From Priestia megaterium (lineage in GTDB: Bacteria; Bacillota; Bacilli; Bacillales; Bacillaceae_H): a stretch of DNA of 64,000 nt. Both the position numbers and the translations under genes were made by a program. Of the stretch, positions 42,817 through 51,588 are shown piece by piece. The notes beneath the pieces were generated by a model. The model was not told the origin of the DNA, ran no database searches, and saw only the letters and a program-made list of their open reading frames with translations. The stretch covers positions 309,973-373,972 of the forward strand of contig VTEF01000002.1 in assembly GCA_008180335.1 (NCBI GenBank), in the 5' to 3' direction. The number at the start of each line of letters is the position of its first letter. Position 1 is the stretch's first letter.

Positions 42817-43260
42817 GTGGAACAAGCTGAGTTAAAGGATCGATTAAAAATAAAAAAAGTGGCATTTACAGAGCTAATAGGTGAGGGGGAGAACTTAAGG
42901 AAACGATGGGAAGCGCAATTTGCTAATCATCTAAGTCATTCTCAAAAGAAAAAAATTTATCTTGATTCATTTTTATGGCACATTTTTAGTTATGAAAAAT
43001 TAAAATGCGCAGAAGGTGAGCAAGCAACGAAAGCTTTTAATGAAGCAGTGAAGCAGGAATGCTATGTATTTTATCAGCACGTCGATGATGCTTTATTCAT
43101 TCAAGATAGCAGCAAGCTAGAAGATACCGATTTTATCACTGAAAATAAAGCTTATCTATCAGACATTTATGTAACAGATAAAGATTTTACATGGACATAT
43201 GTTAAGACGCATGAAGCATGCTGCGGGCCGTATTTTTATAAAATAAGTGAAGCTTACTAA
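42817..43260 (+). CDS. DUF4275-family protein
   Basis: A cytosolic protein of 147 residues. The pattern LRKRWEAQFANHLSHSQKKKIYLDSFLWHIFSYEKLKC and the ending FTWTYVKTHEACCGPYF, with two adjacent Cys, is typical of DUF4275 as I remember it. The GTG at 42817, 7 bases after AAGGAG, is a better start than the in-frame TTG at 42775. The function is unknown. Confidence 0.75.
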   Translation: MEQAELKDRLKIKKVAFTELIGEGENLRKRWEAQFANHLSHSQKKKIYLDSFLWHIFSYEKLKCAEGEQATKAFNEAVKQECYVFYQHVDDALFIQDSSKLEDTDFITENKAYLSDIYVTDKDFTWTYVKTHEACCGPYFYKISEAY

Positions 43261-43294
43261 ATAAAAGATATTAATTTTATACATAGTAAATACG

Positions 43295-43498
43295 TTATGT
43301 AGTGGTTATGTTTCTGTTCTTGTTTCTTTTCCTTCTTGCTAATTCAAAAATGATGAGTACAAGAAAGGTGAGGGATAACACAGTAAACGTAATGGTATAA
43401 CCTATATGTTGGTTCGTAAAATGATTGTAAGCAAGCATGCCCATTAAAAGAAAGTTGATAAAAAGAGTGATCAGTGTCATTAGATTTTGCTTAGCCAT
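43295..43498 (-). CDS. Small two-helix membrane protein
   Basis: A 67-residue protein with two hydrophobic helices (about 7-22 and 35-52) and a strongly basic C-terminus (ARRKRNKNRN), which points to a cytosolic tail. GGAGGTG precedes the ATG in mRNA sense. Family not recognised. Confidence 0.65.
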   Translation of the reverse strand: MAKQNLMTLITLFINFLLMGMLAYNHFTNQHIGYTITFTVLSLTFLVLIIFELARRKRNKNRNITTT

Positions 43499-43610
43499 TT
43501 TTTCACCTCCGTTCTTTTATTCTATCATAGGATGTTTAATATTTCCTAAGTAAGAATATATTTGTAAAGTGACAATAGAGTTATTAGATTTTAAAACCTC
43601 AAACAAGCGT

Positions 43611-43638
43611 AGCCCCGTTCTAATTAGGACGGGGTTCA
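43611..43638. terminator. Hairpin terminator-like element
   Basis: GCCCCGTTCTA pairs with TAGGACGGGGTT across positions 43612-43635 (one G-U pair). It lies in the gap between two minus-strand genes. Confidence 0.6.
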
Positions 43639-43812
43639 AATATAGTCGTTTGATTTTTGAGATAAGATACTTCACTGTACTTAAAAATACAGCAATAAAG
43701 TCGTGTAATTTTATATGTTATTCCATTATTGCGCCCTTTTACGGGTAGATTGTTATGTAGGCATAGGCTCCACAGATGTTAAAGAAAGCTTCCTATAGTT
43801 GAATAAAGGCTA

Positions 43813-44457
43813 TTAAGATGCCTTTGTCTGAAACAACTTTATTCCTAACCCAATGAAAATAACACCTGTTATTTTATTCAATATGAATTCTACCTTTGGA
43901 TTATTTCTTAGTTTTTTAGTTGCAAATGACGAAAATATAGCTACTACCAAACACCATAAAGTTCCCGTTGTCACAAAAGTAAGTCCTAATATAATAAAGG
44001 GTAAAGGACCATAAGAATTATCCCCTGAAATAAACTGAGGAAGAAAAGAAATGAAAAACAAAGCTACTTTTGGATTCGTCACATTAGTAAGAAGACCTTG
44101 GGTGTATATCTTTTTTATAGGCATATTTTTTGTATCCTTAAATTGAAAGTTAGATGATTTCTGTATTAACATTCGAATGCCAAGATAAACCAAATATCCT
44201 GAACCTATAATTTTAACAATGGTGAATAATACAACAGATGTTGCAAGAATGACAGATAATCCAATAGCAGCCAAAAATGTATGCACTAATGAACCTGTAG
44301 AAATCCCAAGAACAGAATAGATTCCTGCTTTTTTACCTTGCGATATACTTTTGCTAACAATGTACATTGTGTCTGTACCAGGAGTAATATTCATCAAAAG
44401 TGCCGTTAATAAAAATAGTCCGAAACTTGTGATTCCAAACAATATGATCCACTCCAA
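43813..44457 (-). CDS. LysE/RhtB-family amino-acid exporter
   Basis: A 214-residue inner-membrane exporter with six helices. The family signature is MNITPGTDTMYIVSKSISQGKKAGIYSVLGISTG, split by GxxxG packing motifs, and LTNVTNPKVALFFISFLPQF follows. It probably exports an amino acid or homoserine-lactone-like compound; the substrate cannot be assigned. It stands alone, with AT-rich flanks of over 300 bases. Confidence 0.88.
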   Translation of the reverse strand: MEWIILFGITSFGLFLLTALLMNITPGTDTMYIVSKSISQGKKAGIYSVLGISTGSLVHTFLAAIGLSVILATSVVLFTIVKIIGSGYLVYLGIRMLIQKSSNFQFKDTKNMPIKKIYTQGLLTNVTNPKVALFFISFLPQFISGDNSYGPLPFIILGLTFVTTGTLWCLVVAIFSSFATKKLRNNPKVEFILNKITGVIFIGLGIKLFQTKAS

Positions 44458-44919
44458 TTAACTTTTATTTATTAACCTTATTACACTCCCTTGCCCGTTT
44501 GCTTAATCATAATTATTTCAAATTTAGAGTTATGTAACAACCACTTATTCAATTATCTGACCTGATTGTTGAAGAGCATGACTGGCGTCTTTTAAACAAT
44601 TTTATTATTTTTGAAACGACGTTATCACCCTTTCACTTCTTGTTCCATAAGCGCGCCCGATTGTTGAAGATTTTTATGTACAAAAGGGTTCTTTAAACGA
44701 CCCATTTTTCCTAGTACGCTTATTATTCTAGAAATTATTGTAGGTTATTGGTTGTGTTTTTCTTGGAATATATTGTATGATATTTCTTTTTGTAGTATTC
44801 TGTCAGCGATTTGGATGCTATCGAAGTAATGGATCTAGTTTATTGTTTGCAAGGCAAACCCTTCTATCTGTGTCTAAGACAACCTTTTATTCCAAATCAA
44901 AAAATATGGGAGGGATTGG
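44458..44919. other. AT-rich gap without a gene, with a 14-base direct repeat
   Basis: CTGATTGTTGAAGA (44562-44575) and CCGATTGTTGAAGA (44658-44671) form a direct repeat 96 bases apart. No open frame with start signals was found. The second copy sits in a GC-rich patch (AAGCGCGCCC) that may be debris of a lost gene. This gap borders the compositionally distinct nuclease-like gene. Confidence 0.4.
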
Positions 44920-46605
44920 ATGTCCAGGTTTTACAGACATATCGTTTTAGCTGTACTTCTTTTGTTTTCGGTCATGGGAATGATTTCACCGGCACAAGCG
45001 CAGTCTGCTTCAAATGGCGGAGGTTATTGGCTCCCAAACGACAAGGGGAAGATTGAAAAGGCAACTAAACTTATGAAGCAAGGCAAATCAGTTGAAGAGC
45101 TTGGGATCAAGCAAGATCAGATTCAGCAAAAAGAAGGCATTCAGACATTAGATGAGTTGATAAAAGAAGACCAGCAAAGTAACGCAACATACAGAGCGAA
45201 CATGGCGCCTCCGGTCAAGACGGCAGCCGGATGGACACCCCCTGAATTCGACTATGATCATATCCTGACTACAGAAGAATGCCGGAGAAGTCCAGACAGC
45301 AGTTCAGAAACAGGGTATATCAAGAACCGGTATTCCTTCTGCTGGTCCCACGTCGCAACATATCAAGTCCCAGTAAAATGCATTGGTGGGTTCTGTTTTT
45401 ACGAAGGCGTTCAATTTCAATTCACTGAAATAGGCTATGGCTCCAACCAAAGCCGGAAAATGAGGGTTTATTATACACTTGATGATATCCTCGTGACCCA
45501 TCCATCCTTGAATGGAGCCAAGTTGAAAATCGATATGGTATGTGAATCCAAGGTGAATGCAAGTGACTGTAAAGAGGATCCCGACTATCCACCGACGGAA
45601 CGAACGATCGCCCAATGGAAAAACACGAACTTCAGTACAGAAATTTTCACATCAGAAGCGCCCCCGCCAACTGATGCAAACCCTGACCAGTTAGGGTACA
45701 TGGAATTTTGGCCAAAACTTACCCTTACACATGCGCCAAGGAAATTCAAAAAGAGCATTGATGGCATTAAACAGACCGTTCGTTACGATTCTGCAAAATA
45801 TATGTTCGCTTTCCCTGATCAATATTTCTGGCAAGGGGCCGTATTCAGCAAAGCCACGCCAATCTTCAATGTTCCGATTACAAAACCGGAATTTTCGATG
45901 TTAGCCGAAGCCGGCCAGCATTGGAAGTTCGCGATGGATCACCCGGAACAGACGAAGCCTCAAATGGTCGGAAAGAAGATACCGGGCGGTGTCGGAGACA
46001 GCACGTTGACACGGATGTATACGAAACGTCATCCGGATGAATACAACCGCAACAGGTCAAAGACAAGAAGGACTTGCGATCGGGAATTCGGAGATGAGGA
46101 TCGGACTGGCAAGGATTGTGACGAGTATCCGTTTGCTTCCACCTGGGAAGGCTCCTCGACGAATGGATCGGATAATTTTTCTGTGAGCCTTATTTCATCG
46201 GACTCCAATCAAGCTGCAGGGACATGGCTAGCTACCTGGTACGCCTATGACCGTGTATTAGACGGAGACCAATTCCATGTCCAGGTCGAAGCTCCTGAGA
46301 AAATTGCGACGATCCGTTCTGAAGGCCAGCCGCAAGACGATCAGGACCACCGTTCCAGCGATAACTTCTCTATTCAGAACATACCGTCATATGCGACCAA
46401 GCTACAGTGGAAAATCGTCGATGGACCAACTGATGCCAAGTTCGATGTCATGAAAGACATCAGTTTCGGCATCGATGAAACTATTTTCTATGACCTCCAG
46501 GACGGATCGGAAACAGAAATCGAAACCAGCGAGGATCTTTATATCGCCAATCCGGAAAATACGAATGGAGAGAGCTTCACTGTCGAAGTTTATGCAATCC
46601 CATAA
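44920..46605 (+). CDS. Secreted protein with C-terminal NucA/NucB-type DNase motif
   Basis: A 561-residue exported protein. The signal peptide is about residues 1-27, ending PAQAQ. The middle part (about 110-300) is unrecognised; it is Cys-containing and beta-rich looking (CWSHVATYQVPVKCIGGFC). Near 390-420 is TCDREFGDEDRTGKDCDEYPFAST, split here as TCDREF...GKDCDEYPFASTWEG, the catalytic signature of NucA/NucB nucleases, with Asp, Glu and a preceding RTG. A beta-rich tail of about 100 residues follows. AGGGAGGG precedes the ATG. GC content and codon choice (GCC, CGG, GAC, ATC) are clearly higher than in the neighbours, suggesting acquisition from another lineage. Confidence 0.75.
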   Translation: MSRFYRHIVLAVLLLFSVMGMISPAQAQSASNGGGYWLPNDKGKIEKATKLMKQGKSVEELGIKQDQIQQKEGIQTLDELIKEDQQSNATYRANMAPPVKTAAGWTPPEFDYDHILTTEECRRSPDSSSETGYIKNRYSFCWSHVATYQVPVKCIGGFCFYEGVQFQFTEIGYGSNQSRKMRVYYTLDDILVTHPSLNGAKLKIDMVCESKVNASDCKEDPDYPPTERTIAQWKNTNFSTEIFTSEAPPPTDANPDQLGYMEFWPKLTLTHAPRKFKKSIDGIKQTVRYDSAKYMFAFPDQYFWQGAVFSKATPIFNVPITKPEFSMLAEAGQHWKFAMDHPEQTKPQMVGKKIPGGVGDSTLTRMYTKRHPDEYNRNRSKTRRTCDREFGDEDRTGKDCDEYPFASTWEGSSTNGSDNFSVSLISSDSNQAAGTWLATWYAYDRVLDGDQFHVQVEAPEKIATIRSEGQPQDDQDHRSSDNFSIQNIPSYATKLQWKIVDGPTDAKFDVMKDISFGIDETIFYDLQDGSETEIETSEDLYIANPENTNGESFTVEVYAIP

Positions 46606-46614
46606 TAATAGCTT

Positions 46615-46662
46615 AAAGGCTGTTCTTTAAGTATGTGACACTTAAAGGGCAGCCTCTTTCTT
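46615..46662 (+). terminator. Terminator of the nuclease-like gene
   Basis: GGCTG (46618-46622) pairs with CAGCC (46650-46654), and the inner CTTTAAGT (46625-46632) with ACTTAAAG (46640-46647), followed by a T-rich tract. Confidence 0.85.
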
Positions 46663-46856
46663 ACCATTAGTGGATCGGATCCAATCCTACTGTTTCACCA
46701 TTACGTTATCTATTTAATTCAAGAAATACTAATTTCTCTTTAATAGTCCTCTATTTATCTATAAAAAATGCTAGTAAAGTTAAACATTTCATAAACAAAA
46801 CAATATTTAATCACTATTTTTACTCTTCCTGATTATTCAACAACAATAAGAGAGAA

Positions 46857-46881
46857 GCACCCCACTAGCATAGTGGGGTGC
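46857..46881. terminator. Hairpin downstream of the YvrJ-family gene (minus strand)
   Basis: GCACCCCACTA (46857-46867) pairs perfectly with TAGTGGGGTGC (46871-46881). On the minus strand it follows the YvrJ-family gene and a pyrimidine-rich tract comes next. Confidence 0.7.
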
Positions 46882-46949
46882 ATCCTTTATTTAAATATTT
46901 CTGTTAGAGGATCTTCCTTTATTTATATGACATAGAAAGTCCTTATATC

Positions 46950-47105
46950 TTATTGCTTGTCCTTTTGTTGTTTTTCAATAATCGTGGCGATTCGATTCAT
47001 GATTTCTGATAAATGATCTATTTTTTTTTCAAACCGTATTAAAAGGTAAAACGCTACAGCGATAGGGAATCCCACATTAGCAACGAGATTCAACCAGTTT
47101 TCGAT
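46950..47105 (-). CDS. YvrJ-family small membrane protein, apparently with an ATC start codon
   Basis: A 51-residue peptide with the YvrJ pattern: ENWLNLVANVGFPIAVAFYL, then LIRFEKKIDHLSE and a basic helical tail. It has one membrane helix and is too short for usual gene calling. The natural start by family comparison is the codon at 47103-47105, which reads ATC, eight bases after AAGGAGG. The only other in-frame candidate, GTG at 47112-47114, overlaps that ribosome site. The function of the family is unknown; some relatives are near phage holin-like genes. Confidence 0.65.
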   Translation of the reverse strand: MENWLNLVANVGFPIAVAFYLLIRFEKKIDHLSEIMNRIATIIEKQQKDKQ

Positions 47106-47114
47106 TGTAAGCAC

Positions 47115-47359
47115 CTCCTTTATAAATGGAGTTACTGTATTATATGCTGACTATTTGTAAAGGTTTGTACGAATAACATCAGAAGCTTCATGCGTGAAGA
47201 TGATGTCTGACCGGCTATAAATCTCCGGATTGAAATTTAATAAACAAGCAGGGAATCTGAACAGTAAAGACGAAATCTGCAGAAAAACGTTAACACATAT
47301 CGGTATCAGAATTGGTGATGATTGTTACTTGAAAATTATAAGCTAGTAAGGGGATGCGT
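47115..47359. other. Short gap without recognised features
   Basis: No gene, strong hairpin or clear promoter was identified between the YvrJ-family gene and the next plus-strand gene. Confidence 0.5.
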
Positions 47360-47725
47360 ATGAGAGGAAGGCCAGAATGGAAAATTGAACATGAAAAAAT
47401 CTATAAAACAAAGAAAAATAACAATGGCATGCTTGTAGCGCGAATTATTCAAAAGCCAATTGAAGATGATTTATTAGAGTTTAGTTTGATGGTGCAAAAC
47501 CGTAAAACAAAAGCTGTCTTATATCATCAACCTTTAGTTGTTACTGGCAATGATTATTACTCGTTTCGTTTGGCCCGCGGCGACATCAAGTGGGTTTCTC
47601 TTTATACTGTTGCGGTGTGGGATGGTCTTGGAGCAAAGCTAGTAGAAGTGGCTGCTTTAACCGGCAAAGAAAACGAGCGGATTTCTAATGCGCATTGCTC
47701 AGCCTATCGAGAAAGAGATGTGTAA
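47360..47725 (+). CDS. Hypothetical protein
   Basis: A 121-residue cytosolic protein with no membrane segment. It looks like a beta-rich domain (LEFSLMVQNRKTKAVLYHQPLVV and YTVAVWDGLGAKLVEVAAL). AAGGGG lies 7 bases before ATG 47360; the ATG at 47354 is too close to it. I do not recognise the family. Confidence 0.6.
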   Translation: MRGRPEWKIEHEKIYKTKKNNNGMLVARIIQKPIEDDLLEFSLMVQNRKTKAVLYHQPLVVTGNDYYSFRLARGDIKWVSLYTVAVWDGLGAKLVEVAALTGKENERISNAHCSAYRERDV

Positions 47726-47752
47726 GTCAATCTAAAGGGGAGAGTGGGTTGA

Positions 47753-48193
47753 TTGATTGTACGAAAAGCAGTTTCAGAAGATATCCCAAGCCTAGCAAAT
47801 TTAATAGAAGAGTTAGAGTATCCATGTGAAACCGAGGAAATGAATGAACGATTTAAATTAATTGCTGAGCATTCTGACTATCGAACAATAGTGGCAGAAA
47901 CGGAAACAGGAATTGCAGGTTTGGTAGGGATGCAAAAGAGTTACGCGTATGAGTGCAATGGCTATTATGTTCGTATTGTTGCTCTTATTGTGAGCGAAAA
48001 CCATCGAAATAAAAGAATCGGCTATCAACTCATGCTCGAGGCAGAGAAATGGGCGAAAGAGCTTGGCGCATCACATCTAATGCTAAACAGCGGAAACCGG
48101 CCAGAAAGAGAGACCGCACATCGCTTTTATCAAAATCTTGGTTTTGTTGGCAAGTCAACGGGGTTTGTTAAGCTTATTCGCACAGGGGAATAG
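47753..48193 (+). CDS. GNAT-family N-acetyltransferase
   Basis: A 146-residue acetyl-CoA-dependent transferase. The beta4/acetyl-CoA region is VRIVALIVSENHRNKRIGYQLML, with the R/KRIGYQL loop that holds pyrophosphate, followed by LNSGNRPERETAHRFYQNLGF, typical of the family end. The TTG start follows AAAGGGGAG. The acceptor substrate is unknown. Confidence 0.85.
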   Translation: MIVRKAVSEDIPSLANLIEELEYPCETEEMNERFKLIAEHSDYRTIVAETETGIAGLVGMQKSYAYECNGYYVRIVALIVSENHRNKRIGYQLMLEAEKWAKELGASHLMLNSGNRPERETAHRFYQNLGFVGKSTGFVKLIRTGE

Positions 48194-48277
48194 TGTTTTA
48201 TGATCAAAAGCCGCTATCTAGATGAATAAAAGGGATGGTCCTGTATAAAATAACGATGTCCATAAGGAGGTGCGATT

Positions 48278-48406
48278 ATGCCGAATTTAAACGATAACAA
48301 ATTCAGAAAAATTCAATCTGAGAGCCAAAAGCAAGGAAAGACTCAAGAAGAGTATGCAGCTGAGCTTGAAATGAACCGCGCGAAAAGTCAGCAAAAGAAA
48401 AAGTAA
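48278..48406 (+). CDS. Small basic/hydrophilic protein
   Basis: A 42-residue frame with a canonical AAGGAGGTG at 48264-48272 and spacing of five bases to the ATG. The composition is Lys/Gln/Glu/Ser/Asn-rich without hydrophobic segments, ending SQQKKK. It resembles small sporulation-associated peptides of Bacillaceae in composition only; the role is unknown. Confidence 0.6.
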   Translation: MPNLNDNKFRKIQSESQKQGKTQEEYAAELEMNRAKSQQKKK

Positions 48407-48429
48407 GGATATGAAAGAAGTTGTCGATT

Positions 48430-48594
48430 ATGTTATTGTGTGCTAATTGGCAGCTTCTTTATTTAATTCTTAAGCATCACGTAACTTACTACCGGCAGGT
48501 GACAGCATTCAGTATCGGAGAAGCAAAGCAAAAGGTGAAAATGGAGTTTCCGGATGGAGACATTCGATCCGTTCATTCAATAGAAAATAGTTAA
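48430..48594 (+). CDS. Possible small protein of 54 residues
   Basis: An ATG frame with a hydrophobic N-terminal third and a C-terminal part reading AFSIGEAKQKVKMEFPDGD that looks like real coding sequence. The ribosome site is weak (AGAAG). It may instead be the remnant of a longer protein. Not recognised. Confidence 0.4.
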   Translation: MLLCANWQLLYLILKHHVTYYRQVTAFSIGEAKQKVKMEFPDGDIRSVHSIENS

Positions 48595-48682
48595 AAACCT
48601 ATACGTATTAATGAATGCATGGAGTCGAAATGAAGAAAGAAATTTAAAAATTTCTTATCGAGTGCAAATAACATGCTAGAAT

Positions 48683-48711
48683 CCTTAGATGAAAAAGTCT
48701 AAGGTTTTTTT
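48683..48711 (+). terminator. Terminator
   Basis: CCTTAGA (48683-48689) pairs with TCTAAGG (48698-48704), followed by T7. Confidence 0.85.
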
Positions 48712-48827
48712 ATTGTCTGTACATAGGCACTGGAAATAAAGTAGAAAAACTTTCGTGATTATGATAGGAATGAAACAATTTGTTCGTATTAATGAGTGTA
48801 CTTGCTTATTGAAAGGAGGGACGCGGA

Positions 48828-49352
48828 GTGGAAGATGAGTTAATGGTCAGGTACATATCGCGTAAGAAAGAAGAAGGATTAGAGTTATTGGTAGAGACGT
48901 ATGGAGGGCTCATTACTTCTATTGTCAGAACACAATTAGGGAGTTTAAAAAACTATGAGGAAGAATGTGTGAATGATATTTTATTAGGGATTTGGACGAA
49001 CATCGACCGTTTTGACGATAAGAAGAATACCTTTAAAAACTGGATAGCAGCAGTAGCTAAATATAAAGCGATTGATTACAAGCGCAAATATGTAAAAAGC
49101 CAGCACAGCAAAAGCTTAACGGAAGTGGAAGGAATGCTTGGAGATGATTACTTGGCATTACAAAAAGAGCTGAAGGAAGAAGTGAATGAACTGCTCAGCC
49201 ATTTAAATGAACGAGATCGAGAGTTATTTAAAAGCTATTATTTAGAAGATGTAGCGTTAGAAAACATTGCCGTTAAACGAAATACAACCATCAGCAATTT
49301 GTATAACAGGCTGTCTAGAGGCCGGAAGAAACTAAAAGAGATATTTAAATAA
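48828..49352 (+). CDS. ECF-type RNA polymerase sigma factor
   Basis: A 174-residue group IV sigma factor. Region 2 covers about residues 20-90, with ECVNDILLGIWTNIDRFDDKKNTFKNWIAAVAKYKAIDYKRK. Region 4 covers about 118-172, with LSHLNERDRELFKSYYLEDVALENIAVKRN split by the HTH and ending LYNRLSRGRKKLKEIF. The start is GTG 48828, 9 bases after AAGGAGG. It is followed 19 bases later by its probable anti-sigma factor. Family members are usually released by cell-envelope stress. Confidence 0.9.
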   Translation: MEDELMVRYISRKKEEGLELLVETYGGLITSIVRTQLGSLKNYEEECVNDILLGIWTNIDRFDDKKNTFKNWIAAVAKYKAIDYKRKYVKSQHSKSLTEVEGMLGDDYLALQKELKEEVNELLSHLNERDRELFKSYYLEDVALENIAVKRNTTISNLYNRLSRGRKKLKEIFK

Positions 49353-49371
49353 TCAAAAAGGAGGTCTGAAA

Positions 49372-50523
49372 ATGAAGAATGAATATGATTTATTAAATGA
49401 TATTGAAGTGGATTTTGATGAATATGATGATGTAGAACTAAGTGAGAGAGAGAAAGAAAAAATGAAAAATAGGTTTCGAAGTCAAATCACTTCTGTCCAA
49501 AAGAAAAATCGGCGCCCTTTAATTGCTTCTGCCATCGTAGTTGTTGCATTAAGCTCAGTCGTATTAAGTAATGGCGGTGTATGGGCATCGGTAGTAAAGA
49601 TAGGCCAACAAATTGAACAGTTTTTAGATAAACCAGATGATAGCTTTACAGGTTACAAACAAACCGTAAATCAAACGGTTAATGATCAAAACGTAAAAAT
49701 AACGTTAAACGAAATGATGCTTGATGACGAACAAATCTTATTAAGTTTAAATGTGAATGCAAATGAGCTAGATAAGCGAGGACTTGATATTGAAAACGTC
49801 TCAGCCATAAGGCCAGGAGCATTGCGAGTGAGCATAGATGGAATGGATTTTTTCGATTCAACTTACAGTTTGCAAAGAGAAAATAAACAAACAGAAGATG
49901 GAAGCTGGAACTATTTATACAATTTTAAATTAGAGCAAGCAGATACAAACAGCGATGGTAAATTAGATATGCATCATTATAATATTTTAGATAATCTTGA
50001 TTTAAACAAGAATTATGAAATAAAAGTTGCTTTTAACAGTGTAGAATACGACAAGAAAGGTGCTTCCAATTCAATTGGAAGATATTCAGATTCATTTGGT
50101 GAAATTAAAGGAAACTGGGTATTTGAAACAAAAGTCAATGGTTCAAAAATTGCATCTGACACAAAAATATACCCTGTTGACAAAGAAATACAAATTGATA
50201 CTGAAGATATAGAAGGGATCATGCGAATAAAAGAAGTGAGAGTATCTCCTGTATCCATGAAAATACATTATACCTTTGAGTACAGGAAAGGGTATAATCA
50301 ACGAAACGGACTAAACGCTGGGCTCCGTATAGAAGATGAGCATGGCAGACAGCTATTAGGACACGCAACGGGTGAAGGGACAGACACACTCTTTGAAATG
50401 GATGCTGAATACTCAATTAATCAAAACGTAAAGAAAGTTAAGATTATTCCGTACGCAGGGTATTTGAATGGTGAGGCGACATATTTAAAAGACCAAGCCT
50501 TTGAACTGACATTAACAAAATGA
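49372..50523 (+). CDS. DUF4179-domain anti-sigma factor
   Basis: A 383-residue membrane protein. The cytosolic N-terminal part (about 1-45, acidic, then EKEKMKNRFRSQI) should hold the sigma factor. One transmembrane helix lies near 46-63 (PLIASAIVVVALSSVVLSNGG). The extracytoplasmic DUF4179-like domain begins VWASVVKIGQQIEQFLD, and the rest is a beta-rich domain of about 270 residues. It is cotranscribed with the sigma gene. How the pair senses its signal cannot be read from sequence. Confidence 0.85.
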   Translation: MKNEYDLLNDIEVDFDEYDDVELSEREKEKMKNRFRSQITSVQKKNRRPLIASAIVVVALSSVVLSNGGVWASVVKIGQQIEQFLDKPDDSFTGYKQTVNQTVNDQNVKITLNEMMLDDEQILLSLNVNANELDKRGLDIENVSAIRPGALRVSIDGMDFFDSTYSLQRENKQTEDGSWNYLYNFKLEQADTNSDGKLDMHHYNILDNLDLNKNYEIKVAFNSVEYDKKGASNSIGRYSDSFGEIKGNWVFETKVNGSKIASDTKIYPVDKEIQIDTEDIEGIMRIKEVRVSPVSMKIHYTFEYRKGYNQRNGLNAGLRIEDEHGRQLLGHATGEGTDTLFEMDAEYSINQNVKKVKIIPYAGYLNGEATYLKDQAFELTLTK

Positions 50524-50548
50524 TCTTATAAGTTATGGAGCGTATAAA

Positions 50549-50594
50549 AAACGCACGTTTGGAGCTGATTTTTGTACTCTAAACGTGCGTTTAT
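50549..50594. terminator. Bidirectional terminator between anti-sigma and EamA genes
   Basis: AAACGCACGTTT (50549-50560) pairs perfectly with AAACGTGCGTTT (50581-50592) around a 20-base loop. Confidence 0.8.
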
Positions 50595-50636
50595 CAATCT
50601 AAAAGCTGTATTTACCAGCGTCTAGAACATAAGGGT

Positions 50637-51563
50637 TCATTTTTTCATTTGCTTAAATATTTTCCTGTTTTTATCCAAGTAATTTGTGCCCACGACTCCG
50701 GCAAGAATCAAGGCAGCGCCAATGATATGATAAAATTTTATCGTTTCATTTAAGAAAATCACACCAGCAATAATTGTGACCAGCGTTGCCAGATTACTAA
50801 AAACACTCATTTTCGAAGCTTCTAGTTTTGATAAAGCGTAATTGGATAAATAGGATGTGCACAGAGATGATAAAACGCCTAAATAGATAACGGAAACAAT
50901 GAATTCTATGCTTGAAAACGGTGAAAAAAAGCTGCTTAAGGATTTTTCCATCAGATGGTTTACAATAGCGATTCCATTAAATGTAATAAATCCAAAGAAG
51001 GTCATTACATATGTCAAAGTAATTAGCGGGTACTGTTTTGTCAGTTTTCTGGCTAAGATATTATAGGATGCAGACGCTAAGGCAGATAAAAGGATGAGCA
51101 CAGCCCCTTTTACATTGTAAGCTTCCACATTCAAACCATTCATCATAAAAATAAAGATTACGCCTGAAACAGATAAAAAGATTGATAGTTTTTGCCAACT
51201 GCTTGAATGTTCTTTTAGAAAAAGTGCTGCGAGAATCAATGTGAAAATCGGGATTGTAGCCTGGATGATTCCTGCTTCAGAAGAAGATGTGTAGACAAGG
51301 CCAAATGCTTGAAACGTAAAAAATAATACCGGGTATAACAACGCTAAAGGAAGAATTGGCAGCACATCTTTTATCTTTATGCTAACCTGATTTTTCCTGA
51401 ATAAAACAAAAGCTGAAATAACGAAAAAAGCGATTGTAAAGCGATGGGCAAGCGTATCGAGCGGACTTGCTGCAGTTAGAGCTATTTTTACAAACATAAA
51501 TGAGAATCCGATAATTAAAGTATATGAGATGGCGGCATAATATGCCTTTTTATATTCTGTCAT
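50637..51563 (-). CDS. DMT-superfamily transporter (EamA)
   Basis: A 308-residue membrane protein with ten helices in two EamA repeats. The first repeat includes DTLAHRFTIAFFVISAFVLF and SSEAGIIQATIPIFTLILAALFLKE. The second includes YLGVLSSLCTSYLSNYALSKLEA. It probably exports a metabolite or amino acid. It diverges from a MocR regulator at 51682, with palindromes in the shared promoter region, so the regulator probably controls it. Confidence 0.88.
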   Translation of the reverse strand: MTEYKKAYYAAISYTLIIGFSFMFVKIALTAASPLDTLAHRFTIAFFVISAFVLFRKNQVSIKIKDVLPILPLALLYPVLFFTFQAFGLVYTSSSEAGIIQATIPIFTLILAALFLKEHSSSWQKLSIFLSVSGVIFIFMMNGLNVEAYNVKGAVLILLSALASASYNILARKLTKQYPLITLTYVMTFFGFITFNGIAIVNHLMEKSLSSFFSPFSSIEFIVSVIYLGVLSSLCTSYLSNYALSKLEASKMSVFSNLATLVTIIAGVIFLNETIKFYHIIGAALILAGVVGTNYLDKNRKIFKQMKK

Positions 51564-51588
51564 GTGTCACTAATCCTCCATTTGTTTT

